Of a stretch of DNA of 55,836 nucleotides, positions 28,684-37,648 are shown piece after piece. A model generated the notes under the pieces. The model saw only the letters and a list, made by a program, of their open reading frames with translations, made no database searches and was not told the origin of the DNA. Origin of the DNA: Betaproteobacteria bacterium (GTDB taxonomy: Bacteria; Pseudomonadota; Gammaproteobacteria; Burkholderiales; SG8-39); assembly GCA_005881595.1 (NCBI GenBank), contig VBBY01000053.1, positions 1 to 55,836 of the forward strand, in the 5' to 3' direction. The translations under genes and the position numbers were made by a program. Within the stretch, counting starts at the first letter, position 1. Each line of letters opens with the position of its first letter.

Positions 28684-31245
28684 TCACTGTTCCTGGATCT
28701 GGTCGCGGTATCGGCGCGCCGCCTCGCGGGCCTGCACGAAAGTGGGAATACCCTCGAGCTTTTTCGGGAAGAAGTCGAAGTACTCGCGCCACGCCAGGCT
28801 CGCGCTGTTCATCACCGCCGGCTGCTTCGTAAGCAGGTACAGCTTGTGGTATGACAGCGCCGTGTAGTAGTAGGTGTCGTGCACCGCTTCGTCGTACTCC
28901 GCGCTCGGGAAGAAGCGCGTGTTCTGCCTGGCGGTCTGCAGCGCCTTGATCGCCTTGGCGAACTGGCTGGACGCGGCGTCGCGATCGCTCGCCACCAGGC
29001 GGTTGCCTTTCTCGCAATACGCATGGCCGAGGTTGGTGAAGGTGACCGCGAACTGCTTGTAGATGAGCTGCTGGTTCTCCGGCAGCGCCAGCACGGTCTC
29101 GAACTCGGCGATCGCGGCGTCGTAGTCCTCCTTGTCGTCGAGGTAGATGTCGCCGAGGCGCCGGCGCGCCTCGGCGTAATCCGGGTGCTCGCGGCCAGCA
29201 GCGGCATAGGCCTTGATGGCGCCGTCGATGTCGCCTTTCTGGCGCGCGCGCTCGCCGAGCTTGAGGAAATCCTTTTGCAGCACGATGCGGCGCTCGCCGG
29301 TGCGGTCCTCCTCCTTCTTGGTGAACTCCATGACCTCGAAGAAGTCGCGGTAGTCCTCGCCATAGGCCAGGCGCACGCTGTGAAAGCCGAGCGTGACCGT
29401 CTTGCCGCCGGCGAGCGGCGTCTTGCCGACCGGCTGGTCGTCGATGTAGACGCTCGCCGCAGACGGCTCGGAGTCGACCTTGAACAGGGCGTTGTTGGCC
29501 GCGAGCACGAACTCGCGCGCCTCGCCGCTCTTGTCGACGCTGATCCTGCCGGTGACCTGCTGGTAGCCATGGCGGTACAGCAGGAGCGTGTAGTTGCGGC
29601 CGAGCCGCAGGGGGATCTCCGCCTGGCCGTCGGCCCCGGTCGCGCCTTTCCACTCGCCGTTCAGGTAGACGTTGGCGCCTGCAAGCGGGTTGACGTCGGT
29701 GCCGACGCCGCCCTTTGCGGTGAGCAGGAAGTAGGTGCGCCGATCGCCCTCCTCGCCTTCGCGCGATCGCACCACGCGATCGCCGATCTGTACTTTCTCG
29801 CCCTTTTTGAGCGTGGCGACCTCGGCAAGCGAGCTCGCGTCGTCGCCGCGCTTGACCTCCATCCGGCCGGTCTCGCGGTAGCCCGACACCTTGCCGCCCT
29901 CGGCGAAGGTCGGCGTGGTCAGCGTGAACTCGGTGCCGCGGCCGATGCGCCAGTTCCTGCCGATGTTGATGCGATAGCGCTCGTCCTCCACGCCGATCAC
30001 CGTGCCCTCGAACGGGAAGCGCTCGATGACGTTGTTCACGATCTCGCGCACCGCGCCGTCGATGCCGCGGGCGCTGCGCGCGCGCGCGATCTCCGAGAAA
30101 ATGACCTTGCCGCCCGCGGTGTGGAACTTGGCCTCGGCCAGATAGCCGTCGTCGTCCTTGGCGACGCTGCCGAGCACTATCATGTCCACGCTCGCGCGCA
30201 GCGGCGTGTCCTGCCAGCCCTTGGCGGCGATACGGTCGATATTGAGCTTGCGCTGCTTGACCTCGGCCTGCAGCCTCTCTGACGGCACTTCGCGGAACCC
30301 CGGGAACTTGAACAACTGCGCCGCGAGCGCCTGCTCGGTCTGGGCCGCGACCTCCGTCAGGTCCGCCCCCGGGGTGTTGCCGACGACCCGGTAGATGCCG
30401 ATGCGGATCGGCTTGGGCGTGGTCGGGTAGAAGTAGCGCTGCAGGTTGACTGGACCTTCGAGCCGGACCGTGGTCTTCCACGCCGCGGGGATATAGCCAG
30501 GCGCCGCGAGCGCGATCACGGCCTTCTTGCCCGACGCGCCGCGGTAGGTATACGTATAAGCGCCCTGCGCGTCGGTCTTGCCTACGACATTGCCGTCTAT
30601 GCTCACGCTCAGCCCCGGCACCCCGCTTGCCCGGCCGTACTCGTCGGTCAGCGCCTTGATCGCCACCACTGCCTGGCGGTTGAGCGCGACTTCGATCACC
30701 TGGCCCGGCTCGAACTGGCGCACTGCGCGGTAGGCGCCGTAGCCGGTCTTGGCGACGTTGAGCTCGGCTCCCTTCGCCGGCTGCTGCCGATAGAGGTACA
30801 CGATCTCGCCCTTGTCATCGGTGACGCCCGCCTCCTTCCCGCCGACCGTGACCTTGGCCCCGGGCACCGGCGCGTCTTTCTCGCTCACGCGAAAGGTCAC
30901 GTAGCGCATGGCCTTGAGATCGGCGTCGAGGCGGTACGTGGCGGCCTGGCCGTCCTTCGGCAGCTTCACGAGGACGGTCGATTTCCACGGCTCGATGCGG
31001 TAGCCGGGCATCTCCTTGCTCACCGTCACGTCGATCTCGGCGCCCGCCTTCTTGCGGAGCTGCTTCGCGAACACGCCCTGGGCGTCAGTGACGCCGAGCT
31101 GCTCGCGGTCCACGACGACTGTCGCCTGCGCCGCCGGCTGACCGTCGATGCGCGCCTTGACCTCGAGGTCGAGGCGCTCGCCGCAGGCGCCGAGCAAGAC
31201 GGCGGCGAGCGGCACGGAAAGAAAACGCAGATTGGTTGCATTCAT
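28684..31245 (-). CDS. large multidomain lipoprotein (Ig-like, TolB-N/CsgG-like, PEGA, TPR)
   Basis: An 853-residue protein. The lipobox LLGAC places the lipidated Cys at 21. Three beta-rich carboxypeptidase-regulatory-like or Ig-like domains follow (about 25-100, 110-190, 195-265), each with a GVTD or GKTD turn. Residues about 275-410 look like a TolB-N/CsgG-type fold (GIYRVVGNTPGADLTEVAAQ, VDMIVLGSVAKDDD). About 410-490 resembles a FlgT-like C-terminal domain (GTVIGVEDERYRINIG). A fourth Ig-like domain (about 520-580), a PEGA domain (SEPSAASVYIDDQPVGKTP, 592-610) and TPR repeats (about 657-745) complete it. Domain calls are by pattern only. The architecture suggests an outer-membrane-anchored hub. 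Function is unknown. Confidence 0.78.
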   Translation of the reverse strand: MNATNLRFLSVPLAAVLLGACGERLDLEVKARIDGQPAAQATVVVDREQLGVTDAQGVFAKQLRKKAGAEIDVTVSKEMPGYRIEPWKSTVLVKLPKDGQAATYRLDADLKAMRYVTFRVSEKDAPVPGAKVTVGGKEAGVTDDKGEIVYLYRQQPAKGAELNVAKTGYGAYRAVRQFEPGQVIEVALNRQAVVAIKALTDEYGRASGVPGLSVSIDGNVVGKTDAQGAYTYTYRGASGKKAVIALAAPGYIPAAWKTTVRLEGPVNLQRYFYPTTPKPIRIGIYRVVGNTPGADLTEVAAQTEQALAAQLFKFPGFREVPSERLQAEVKQRKLNIDRIAAKGWQDTPLRASVDMIVLGSVAKDDDGYLAEAKFHTAGGKVIFSEIARARSARGIDGAVREIVNNVIERFPFEGTVIGVEDERYRINIGRNWRIGRGTEFTLTTPTFAEGGKVSGYRETGRMEVKRGDDASSLAEVATLKKGEKVQIGDRVVRSREGEEGDRRTYFLLTAKGGVGTDVNPLAGANVYLNGEWKGATGADGQAEIPLRLGRNYTLLLYRHGYQQVTGRISVDKSGEAREFVLAANNALFKVDSEPSAASVYIDDQPVGKTPLAGGKTVTLGFHSVRLAYGEDYRDFFEVMEFTKKEEDRTGERRIVLQKDFLKLGERARQKGDIDGAIKAYAAAGREHPDYAEARRRLGDIYLDDKEDYDAAIAEFETVLALPENQQLIYKQFAVTFTNLGHAYCEKGNRLVASDRDAASSQFAKAIKALQTARQNTRFFPSAEYDEAVHDTYYYTALSYHKLYLLTKQPAVMNSASLAWREYFDFFPKKLEGIPTFVQAREAARRYRDQIQEQ

Positions 31246-31276
31246 GGCGATACCCTCTGTTTTGGTTATGGCCTGC

Positions 31277-31711
31277 TCACATCGCGGGTGCCTGGATATT
31301 CACCTCGCCGGGATTGATGATCTTGTCCTCGTCGCTGGTCGCGCCCTTGATCGACTTGCGCCTGGCCTCGTCGATCCTGCGCAGCTTGATCTCGAGCTTC
31401 TTGCCGAACGAGCCGACCTCGACCGTCTCGGTCTGGGTTTCATAGCCGATGCGGCTCACTTCCACCTTGTAGACGCCGGGCTGGATGCTGTCCTTGGGCG
31501 ACTCGAATTCGCCTTTCTCGTCCACCGACGCCGAGGCCGAGGCCTGGTCGACCGCCGCCTTCGTATTGATCATGTTGACCACCACGCCCTTCGGACTCTC
31601 GTTCGGGATCGGCTGCTGGCGGCTGTCGACGAGCTGTACCGTGCCGCGAATGTTGGCGGCACAAGCGGACAGCAGCAGGGCGGTCAGGGCAAGGAGTGTT
31701 TTTACGTTCAT
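31277..31711 (-). CDS. small lipoprotein with carboxypeptidase-regulatory-like domain
   Basis: A 144-residue lipoprotein. The signal MNVKTLLALTALLLSAC places the lipidated Cys at 17. The mature part is a single beta domain (IRGTVQLVDSRQQPIP, then GVYKVEVSRIGYETQTE) like those in the large lipoprotein that follows 31 bases downstream. A charged tail (RRIDEARRKSIKGAT) follows. The start at 31711 is chosen because it gives the signal peptide and has GGAGAGAG just upstream. It is the first gene of the nine-gene run. Confidence 0.8.
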   Translation of the reverse strand: MNVKTLLALTALLLSACAANIRGTVQLVDSRQQPIPNESPKGVVVNMINTKAAVDQASASASVDEKGEFESPKDSIQPGVYKVEVSRIGYETQTETVEVGSFGKKLEIKLRRIDEARRKSIKGATSDEDKIINPGEVNIQAPAM

Positions 31712-31772
31712 GGTCTCTCTCCGGTTGATCACCAGCAGGTTAATTAAGCGCTGAGAACAGATCTGTGGCAAA

Positions 31773-31790
31773 TGTCGCATTTCAGCGACA
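31773..31790. promoter_or_regulatory. perfect inverted repeat TGTCGC-N6-GCGACA
   Basis: Two perfect six-base arms separated by six bases lie between the divergent lipoprotein operon (start 31711) and the TctC gene (start 31843). The symmetry and spacing suit a dimeric regulator or an enhancer-binding protein. No good sigma54 or sigma70 promoter pair is evident on either side, so which gene it controls is undecided. Confidence 0.55.
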
Positions 31791-31842
31791 GGGGCCGCGG
31801 CGGAGGCTAGACTGGCGGTGCGATCCAGACGAGGAGAGAGCG

Positions 31843-32814
31843 GTGAAAGCCATCTTCGCCCTGCTTTTTACCCTGTCATGCGCGCTGGCTGCTATGTCAG
31901 TTTTCGGGCAGCAGCTCCCTTCACGGCCCGTCAAGATCGTCGTCCCCACCTCGCCCGGGGGCGCCACCGATGCCCTCTCGCGCCAGATCGGCGCCCGCCT
32001 CTCCGAGCTCCGGGGCCAGCCCGTCATCGTCGAGAACAAGCCGGGCGCGAACCAGATCATCGGCGCCGAGTACGTGGCGAAATCGGCGCCCGACGGCAAC
32101 ACCCTTCTCGTGTCGGATGCATCGTCGTTCGTCATCAACCCGCACCTTTACAGGAACATGGCCTACGACGGGCTGCGCGGCTTCACGCCGATCACCGTGC
32201 TCGTGCGCTTCCCCTGGGTGGTCGCAGTGCACCCGTCGGTGCCTGCTAACACCTTCCAGGAGCTCGTCGCCTATGCCCGCGCCAACCCGGGCGCGCTCTC
32301 CTATGGCTCCTTCGGCCTCGGCTCCTCCGCGCACATCAGCGTCGATTACCTCAAGACACTTCTCGGCATCGACATCGTGCACGTTCCCTACAAGGGCGCA
32401 GGGCCCGCGGTCACCGACCTCCTCAGCGGGCAGATCCACATGATGATGGTCACGCCGCTCCTGGTCGAGCCCCACGCGCGCGCCGGCAAGCTGCGCCTCC
32501 TCGCCGCCGCCACTCGCGAGCGCATCGCCCGCCTGCCCGGCCTGCCCACGGTGAGCGAGTCGGGCGTCGCGGGCTACGAGGCCGGCACCTGGTTCGCCCT
32601 CGCGGGGCCCGCCGGCATGCCGCGCGAGGTGAGCCACGCGCTGTATGCGGATGTGAAGAAAGTGCTGAACGAGCCGGTGTTCAAGGAAAGATACGTCGAC
32701 AGGCAGTGGTTCGAAATCGTCGCCAACACGCCCGAAGAGTTCGCCGCGTTTCTCGGAGCCGAATACGAGCGCTGGGAGAAAGTCATCAAGCTCTCGGGGG
32801 TGAGGCTCGAGTGA
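31843..32814 (+). CDS. TctC-family tripartite tricarboxylate transporter binding protein
   Basis: A 323-residue exported binding protein. After a signal peptide (to about residue 25, ending VFGQ) come RPVKIVVPTSPGGATDALSRQ, VIVENKPGANQIIGAEYVAKS and FVPYKGAG-like residues (VHVPYKGAGPAVTDLLSGQI), all family hallmarks. GTG at 31843 is supported by the Shine-Dalgarno GAGGAGAGAG. It is a second orphan TctC protein in this window. It is convergent with an FAH-family hydrolase, which suggests a catabolic gene neighbourhood. Confidence 0.94.
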   Translation: MKAIFALLFTLSCALAAMSVFGQQLPSRPVKIVVPTSPGGATDALSRQIGARLSELRGQPVIVENKPGANQIIGAEYVAKSAPDGNTLLVSDASSFVINPHLYRNMAYDGLRGFTPITVLVRFPWVVAVHPSVPANTFQELVAYARANPGALSYGSFGLGSSAHISVDYLKTLLGIDIVHVPYKGAGPAVTDLLSGQIHMMMVTPLLVEPHARAGKLRLLAAATRERIARLPGLPTVSESGVAGYEAGTWFALAGPAGMPREVSHALYADVKKVLNEPVFKERYVDRQWFEIVANTPEEFAAFLGAEYERWEKVIKLSGVRLE

Positions 32815-32820
32815 CGCGGC

Positions 32821-33711
32821 TCAAAGCGCTTCGCTCTCCACGTTGAGGGTCATCTCGCCGATGCGCTCGATGCGGCCGCGCAGCTTGTCGCCGGGCGCGA
32901 GCTTCGCCACGCCGGCCGGCGTGCCGGTGGTGATCAGATCTCCTGGTCTTAAAGTCAATACATTACTCAAGAACCGGATGTGATCCCGCAGGCCGCAGAT
33001 CATGTCGCCCGTGTGCGCGGTCATCGCCGGCCTGCCGTTCAGCTCGACCTCGATGCGCACGTCCTGCGGCTCGGGCAGCTCGTCGCGCGTGACGATCCAC
33101 GGCCCGAGCGCGGTGAAGGTATCGAAGCCCTTGCGGATGTTGCGCGTGTTCTGGCGGCCGCGTCCCCAGGGGTCGCGCTGGCTGATGTCCCAGCAGATGG
33201 TGTAGCCGAACACGTGCTCGAGCGCCTGGGCCTCGCTCACGCGGCGCGCGCGCGTGCCGATGACCGCGCACAGCTCGGCCTCGTAGTCCACGTCTTTCGA
33301 GATCTTCGGCAGGAGGATGGTGCCGCCCGGGCCGATGATCGACGAGGACGGTTTGAGGAAGAACTCGGCCATCAGCTCGTCCTTGCCGAGCCGCGAGCGG
33401 TCGGGGCCGCCGGAGGCGGCGCGCATCTCCGCCGCATGCGCCTTGTAGTTCGCCGCGGCGGCCCAGATCGAAGGCGGGTTCTCGATCGGGGCCAGAAGCG
33501 TCACCGACCCCAAGGGAGAGGATTTTTTTTCATCCAGCGCTTCGCGCGCGCACTGCATGGCCTGCGGCCGGTTGGCGAGCGCCTCGATGACTTCCTGCAT
33601 GGTGTAGCCCGGGCGCAGGTGGCCTGCGGCGACGAGCGCCGCGCCGACCGGAAACACGCGCTCGCCGCGCACCGCGCCGGCCTGGTGCTCGTCGTACTGG
33701 CAGAGTTTCAT
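32821..33711 (-). CDS. fumarylacetoacetate hydrolase family protein
   Basis: A 296-residue FAH-fold enzyme that would cleave or hydrate a beta-diketo or 2-oxo acid intermediate of aromatic or amino acid breakdown. The metal-binding signature DVDYEAELCAVIG is present. So are YTICWDISQRD and GPWIVTRDELP, and the C-terminal LRPGDLITTGTPAGVA. The N-terminal domain (MKLCQYDEHQAGAVRG) is of full length. Substrate cannot be named. It is divergent from the VOC gene, with 29 bases between start codons. Confidence 0.92.
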   Translation of the reverse strand: MKLCQYDEHQAGAVRGERVFPVGAALVAAGHLRPGYTMQEVIEALANRPQAMQCAREALDEKKSSPLGSVTLLAPIENPPSIWAAAANYKAHAAEMRAASGGPDRSRLGKDELMAEFFLKPSSSIIGPGGTILLPKISKDVDYEAELCAVIGTRARRVSEAQALEHVFGYTICWDISQRDPWGRGRQNTRNIRKGFDTFTALGPWIVTRDELPEPQDVRIEVELNGRPAMTAHTGDMICGLRDHIRFLSNVLTLRPGDLITTGTPAGVAKLAPGDKLRGRIERIGEMTLNVESEAL

Positions 33712-33740
33712 GGCCTCCCTTGCATTGTAAGCTTACGGTA

Positions 33741-34556
33741 ATGCTGAATCCGATCGGGCTCACCCACGGCCACTACGAATGCCGCGCGCTCGACGAGACG
33801 CTTCCGATCTTCACCGATCTGCTGGCGATGCAAGTGCTCGAGCGCGGCAAGGGACAGGCCGTCGTGCGGCATCCCAACACGTCGTGGCGGCTGGTGGTGC
33901 ACGAGGGCGGGCCGGACGCGCCCGACAAGCCGCACAACAACCACTACGGCGTGCGCGTCGCCCGCCCGGCGGAGGTCGACGCCGCCCACGAGTACCTCGA
34001 GGCAAACAAGGCGCGCTACGGCCTGAAGCGCGTCTCGCGCCCGAGCGCGCAGCATTTCGCAAGATCGATCTACTTCAGCGAGCCCGGCGGCAACACGCTC
34101 GAGATCGAGTACTACGACCCGCAGGCCGCCGAGGGGCGCGGCATCGCCGCGCCGCACTGGCAGCGCGAGCTCGCCGAGAGCGACTTCCCGGGCCGCGGCT
34201 ACGTTCCCCAGGCGCTCACCCACGGCACGCTCGAGTGCCACGACAAGGACGCGAGCGCCGCCTTCTACCGCGACGTCCTCGGCCTGCAGATCGCCGGAGG
34301 CGGCCGGATCTCGGTGTACATCAAGCACCCCGCCACGCCGTGGTACCTCGTGGTGCTGCCGATGCCCAAGCGCAAGAAGCAGCTGCGGCCGGTGAACCGG
34401 TTCACGCTGACGCTGGCCTCTGCGGACGATGTCGAAAAGGCCCACCGCGAGCTCGGCTCCAAGGCCACCGAGCTGCAAGCGATCGAGCGCGGCGAGGGGT
34501 GCACTTCGTTCCTCTTCGCCGACCTCGACCACAACTGGTGGGAAGTACGGGCCTGA
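33741..34556 (+). CDS. VOC-superfamily (glyoxalase/extradiol-dioxygenase-like) protein
   Basis: A 271-residue protein with two VOC modules. The first runs about 5-120 (LTHGHYECRALDETLPIFTDLLAM, IYFSEPGGNTLEIEYYD). The second runs about 155-270 (LTHGTLECHDKDASAAFYRDVLGL, LFADLDHNWWEV). His and Glu metal ligands are retained in both halves. It may be an extradiol dioxygenase or an isomerase-like enzyme. Together with the FAH enzyme opposite it, this suggests breakdown of a ring or 2-oxo compound. ATG at 33741 is preferred to one at 33720 because it is nearer the family start. Confidence 0.85.
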   Translation: MLNPIGLTHGHYECRALDETLPIFTDLLAMQVLERGKGQAVVRHPNTSWRLVVHEGGPDAPDKPHNNHYGVRVARPAEVDAAHEYLEANKARYGLKRVSRPSAQHFARSIYFSEPGGNTLEIEYYDPQAAEGRGIAAPHWQRELAESDFPGRGYVPQALTHGTLECHDKDASAAFYRDVLGLQIAGGGRISVYIKHPATPWYLVVLPMPKRKKQLRPVNRFTLTLASADDVEKAHRELGSKATELQAIERGEGCTSFLFADLDHNWWEVRA

Positions 34557-34577
34557 GCACCGCGGCGAGGGTGGACG

Positions 34578-35249
34578 TTACGACGCGGCGAGGCCGTAGC
34601 GCCGGCGCAGCAGATCGGCGAGCGCCTTGCCGAGCGCCGATACGGCGAAGACCACCAGGATGTAGATCGCCGCGGTCGCGGTCAGGATTTCGATCGGATC
34701 GAGCCAGGTATTGACGATCTTCTGCGACTGGAACATGAGGTCCTGGACGGTTATCACTGAAACCAGCGTCGACGATTTCACGATGACCGTGAACTGGTTG
34801 ACGAGCGAGGGCGCCACCATGAGGAGCACCTGCGGCAGCACGATGCGGCGGAAGACCAGCGGGTGGGACATGCCGGCGGAAAGCCCGGCTTCGCGCTGGC
34901 CGCGCGGCACGGCCTCGATGCCGGCGCGAAACGTCTCGGCGAGGTAGCCGCTCGATTGCAGCGCGAGGGCGACCCAGCCGGCAGTGAAGAACGAGCCCGG
35001 CCAGCCGAAAAGCTCGGGCCAGACATAGTTGACCCAGAGCAGCTGGACGAAGATCGGCGTCGCGCGGAAGAACTCGATGAGGGCGATCGCCACCTGCCGC
35101 AGCGGGCGCACGTAGAGGCGCACCAGGCACAGGACGAGACCGCCGAGGATCGCCGCGGCGAAGGCGATGAGGCAGATCTCGACCGTGACGACGAGCCCGT
35201 CGAGCAGCAGGTGGCGCTGGTTCCAGACCAGGCGCTCCCAGTTGCCCAT
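34578..35249 (-). CDS. polar amino acid ABC transporter permease
   Basis: A 223-residue His/Glu/Gln-type permease with the family motifs FFRATPIFVQLLWVNYVW and YLAETFRAGIEAVPRGQREAG, the latter being the ATPase-docking loop, and five membrane helices. The ATG at 35249 shares one base with the stop of the partner permease. It is the last gene of the ATPase-permease-permease operon. Confidence 0.92.
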   Translation of the reverse strand: MGNWERLVWNQRHLLLDGLVVTVEICLIAFAAAILGGLVLCLVRLYVRPLRQVAIALIEFFRATPIFVQLLWVNYVWPELFGWPGSFFTAGWVALALQSSGYLAETFRAGIEAVPRGQREAGLSAGMSHPLVFRRIVLPQVLLMVAPSLVNQFTVIVKSSTLVSVITVQDLMFQSQKIVNTWLDPIEILTATAAIYILVVFAVSALGKALADLLRRRYGLAAS

Positions 35250-35950
35250 CAGGCGTACACCTTCTGGCGCCAGCGCTCGGCAGCCGCGCGGACGAGGCTC
35301 GCCGCGAGGAAGACGATGGCGAAGTAGGTAAGCGCGGCGCCGGTGTAGAGCGGCAGCGGCCGCATCTCCTGCTGCGTCACCATCGACACCTGGTACATGA
35401 GGTCGGGCACGGCGATGAGCGAGACGATCGTCGTCGCCTTGAAGAGCGAGACGAACTGGTTGACCGCCTCGGGCAGCATGCGCCGCACGACCTGCGGCAG
35501 GATGACGCGCCAGAGGATGAGGCGCTCCGGCATGCCGCAGGCGCGGCCGGCCTCGATCTGGCCGAGCGGGATCGACTGGATGCCGGCGCGAAAGGTCTCG
35601 GCAAAGTAACCGCTGTAGACCAGGCCTAGGGCGATGACCGCGGAGAGGAAGGGCGGGAATTCGAGGCGCCGGCCGATCGCAAGGCCGAGCAGCAGCGGCA
35701 GCACGAAATGGATCCACACCACCATCACGTAGTCGGGCGCGTTGCGGAAAATCTCGACATGCAGCGTTCCGGCCCAGCGCAGCGCCCGCCAGCGGTTGAC
35801 GCGCAGCAGCGCCGCGCCGAGACCGAGGATCAGGGCGGCGGCGGCGGCGCAGGCGAAGACATAGAAATTGAACGCGAGACCCTTGAGGAGGATCGCGCGG
35901 TATTCCCAGAAGACGGCGGGATTGAGCGCTTCGGCGAGGGCCGCGGACAA
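35249..35950 (-). CDS. polar amino acid ABC transporter permease
   Basis: About 233 residues, the partner permease. It has IFRNAPDYVMVVWIHFVLPLL and the docking loop YFAETFRAGIQSIPLGQIEAG. The N-terminal residues AALSAALAEALNPAVFWEY lack an ATG. TTG at 35950, eleven bases after the ATPase stop, is the most reasonable start, and the open frame upstream of it is ATPase shadow. Confidence 0.88.
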   Translation of the reverse strand: MSAALAEALNPAVFWEYRAILLKGLAFNFYVFACAAAAALILGLGAALLRVNRWRALRWAGTLHVEIFRNAPDYVMVVWIHFVLPLLLGLAIGRRLEFPPFLSAVIALGLVYSGYFAETFRAGIQSIPLGQIEAGRACGMPERLILWRVILPQVVRRMLPEAVNQFVSLFKATTIVSLIAVPDLMYQVSMVTQQEMRPLPLYTGAALTYFAIVFLAASLVRAAAERWRQKVYA

Positions 35951-35960
35951 GGCGGCGCGC

Positions 35961-36770
<810 letters not shown>

Positions 36771-36790
36771 ACTTTGACCAGGAGGGCCGC

Positions 36791-37648
36791 ATGAGCGACA
36801 GCCACAGCAACAGCAAGCGCGATTTCCTCAAAGGCGCGGCGCTGGTGGGCGCGGCGGCCGGGTTCGCCGGCGCGCTGGCGCCGCGCGAAGCGATGGCGCA
36901 GATGCTCGAGACGGGCATCCGCGAGGACTCCGCGCTCGCCAAGATCAAGAAGGAAGGCGTGATGCGGGTCGGATTCTCCCAGACCGGCCCGTGGTTCTAC
37001 CGCGATGCCAAGAGCGGCGAGCTCGGCGGCATCTACAAGGACGCGGTCGAGCGTCTCGCCAAGGAACTCGAGGTGAAGGTCGACTGGAAGGAGGTCACGT
37101 TCGCGAACTCGACGATCGGCCTGCGGCGCGGCGACTACGATCTCTACGGCTCGTCGCTGACCTACACGATCGCGCGGGCGCTTACCGTCAACTACGTCGG
37201 GCCGCTTTGGTCCAAAGGCAGCCTGCTCCTCATCCACAAGGACAACGCCGGAAGGCTCAAGACGGCGGCCGACGTCAACGACCCGAACGTCAGGGTCTCG
37301 GTCACGGCGGGCGCCAGCGAAGAGCTGCGCATTCCCGTGCTCTGGCCGAAGGCGAAGGTCGTCGCGACCGCGGGCCAAGTGACGCTCGGCGCCGAGCCGG
37401 TGCGCGCCAAGAAGGCTGAGGTATGGATGAGCGGCGACAGCGACGTCATCCTCTTCTCCAAGCGCAACCCGTGGTCGGCGGTGATCGAGCCCGAGAAGCC
37501 GATCGACAAGCGCCCGAATACCTGGGCGGTGCGCTATGGCGACCCGGAGTGGAAGCAATTCCTCGACATGTGGGCGACGTTCCTCACCGTGAATGGTGAG
37601 ATGGAAAGACTCTTCAAGCACCATATGGAGAAGCTCGGCGCGGCTTGA
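36791..37648 (+). CDS. polar amino acid ABC transporter substrate-binding protein
   Basis: A 285-residue SBP family 3 protein. The N-terminus SKRDFLKGAALVGAAAGFAGAL is an export signal; it resembles a Tat signal but has only one arginine. The mature domain starts with MRVGFSQTGPWFYRDAKSGELGG, the usual ligand lobe. It would feed the divergent ATPase and permeases. Its stop overlaps the TTG start of the amidohydrolase gene, so ligand capture and hydrolysis are probably linked. Confidence 0.92.
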   Translation: MSDSHSNSKRDFLKGAALVGAAAGFAGALAPREAMAQMLETGIREDSALAKIKKEGVMRVGFSQTGPWFYRDAKSGELGGIYKDAVERLAKELEVKVDWKEVTFANSTIGLRRGDYDLYGSSLTYTIARALTVNYVGPLWSKGSLLLIHKDNAGRLKTAADVNDPNVRVSVTAGASEELRIPVLWPKAKVVATAGQVTLGAEPVRAKKAEVWMSGDSDVILFSKRNPWSAVIEPEKPIDKRPNTWAVRYGDPEWKQFLDMWATFLTVNGEMERLFKHHMEKLGAA

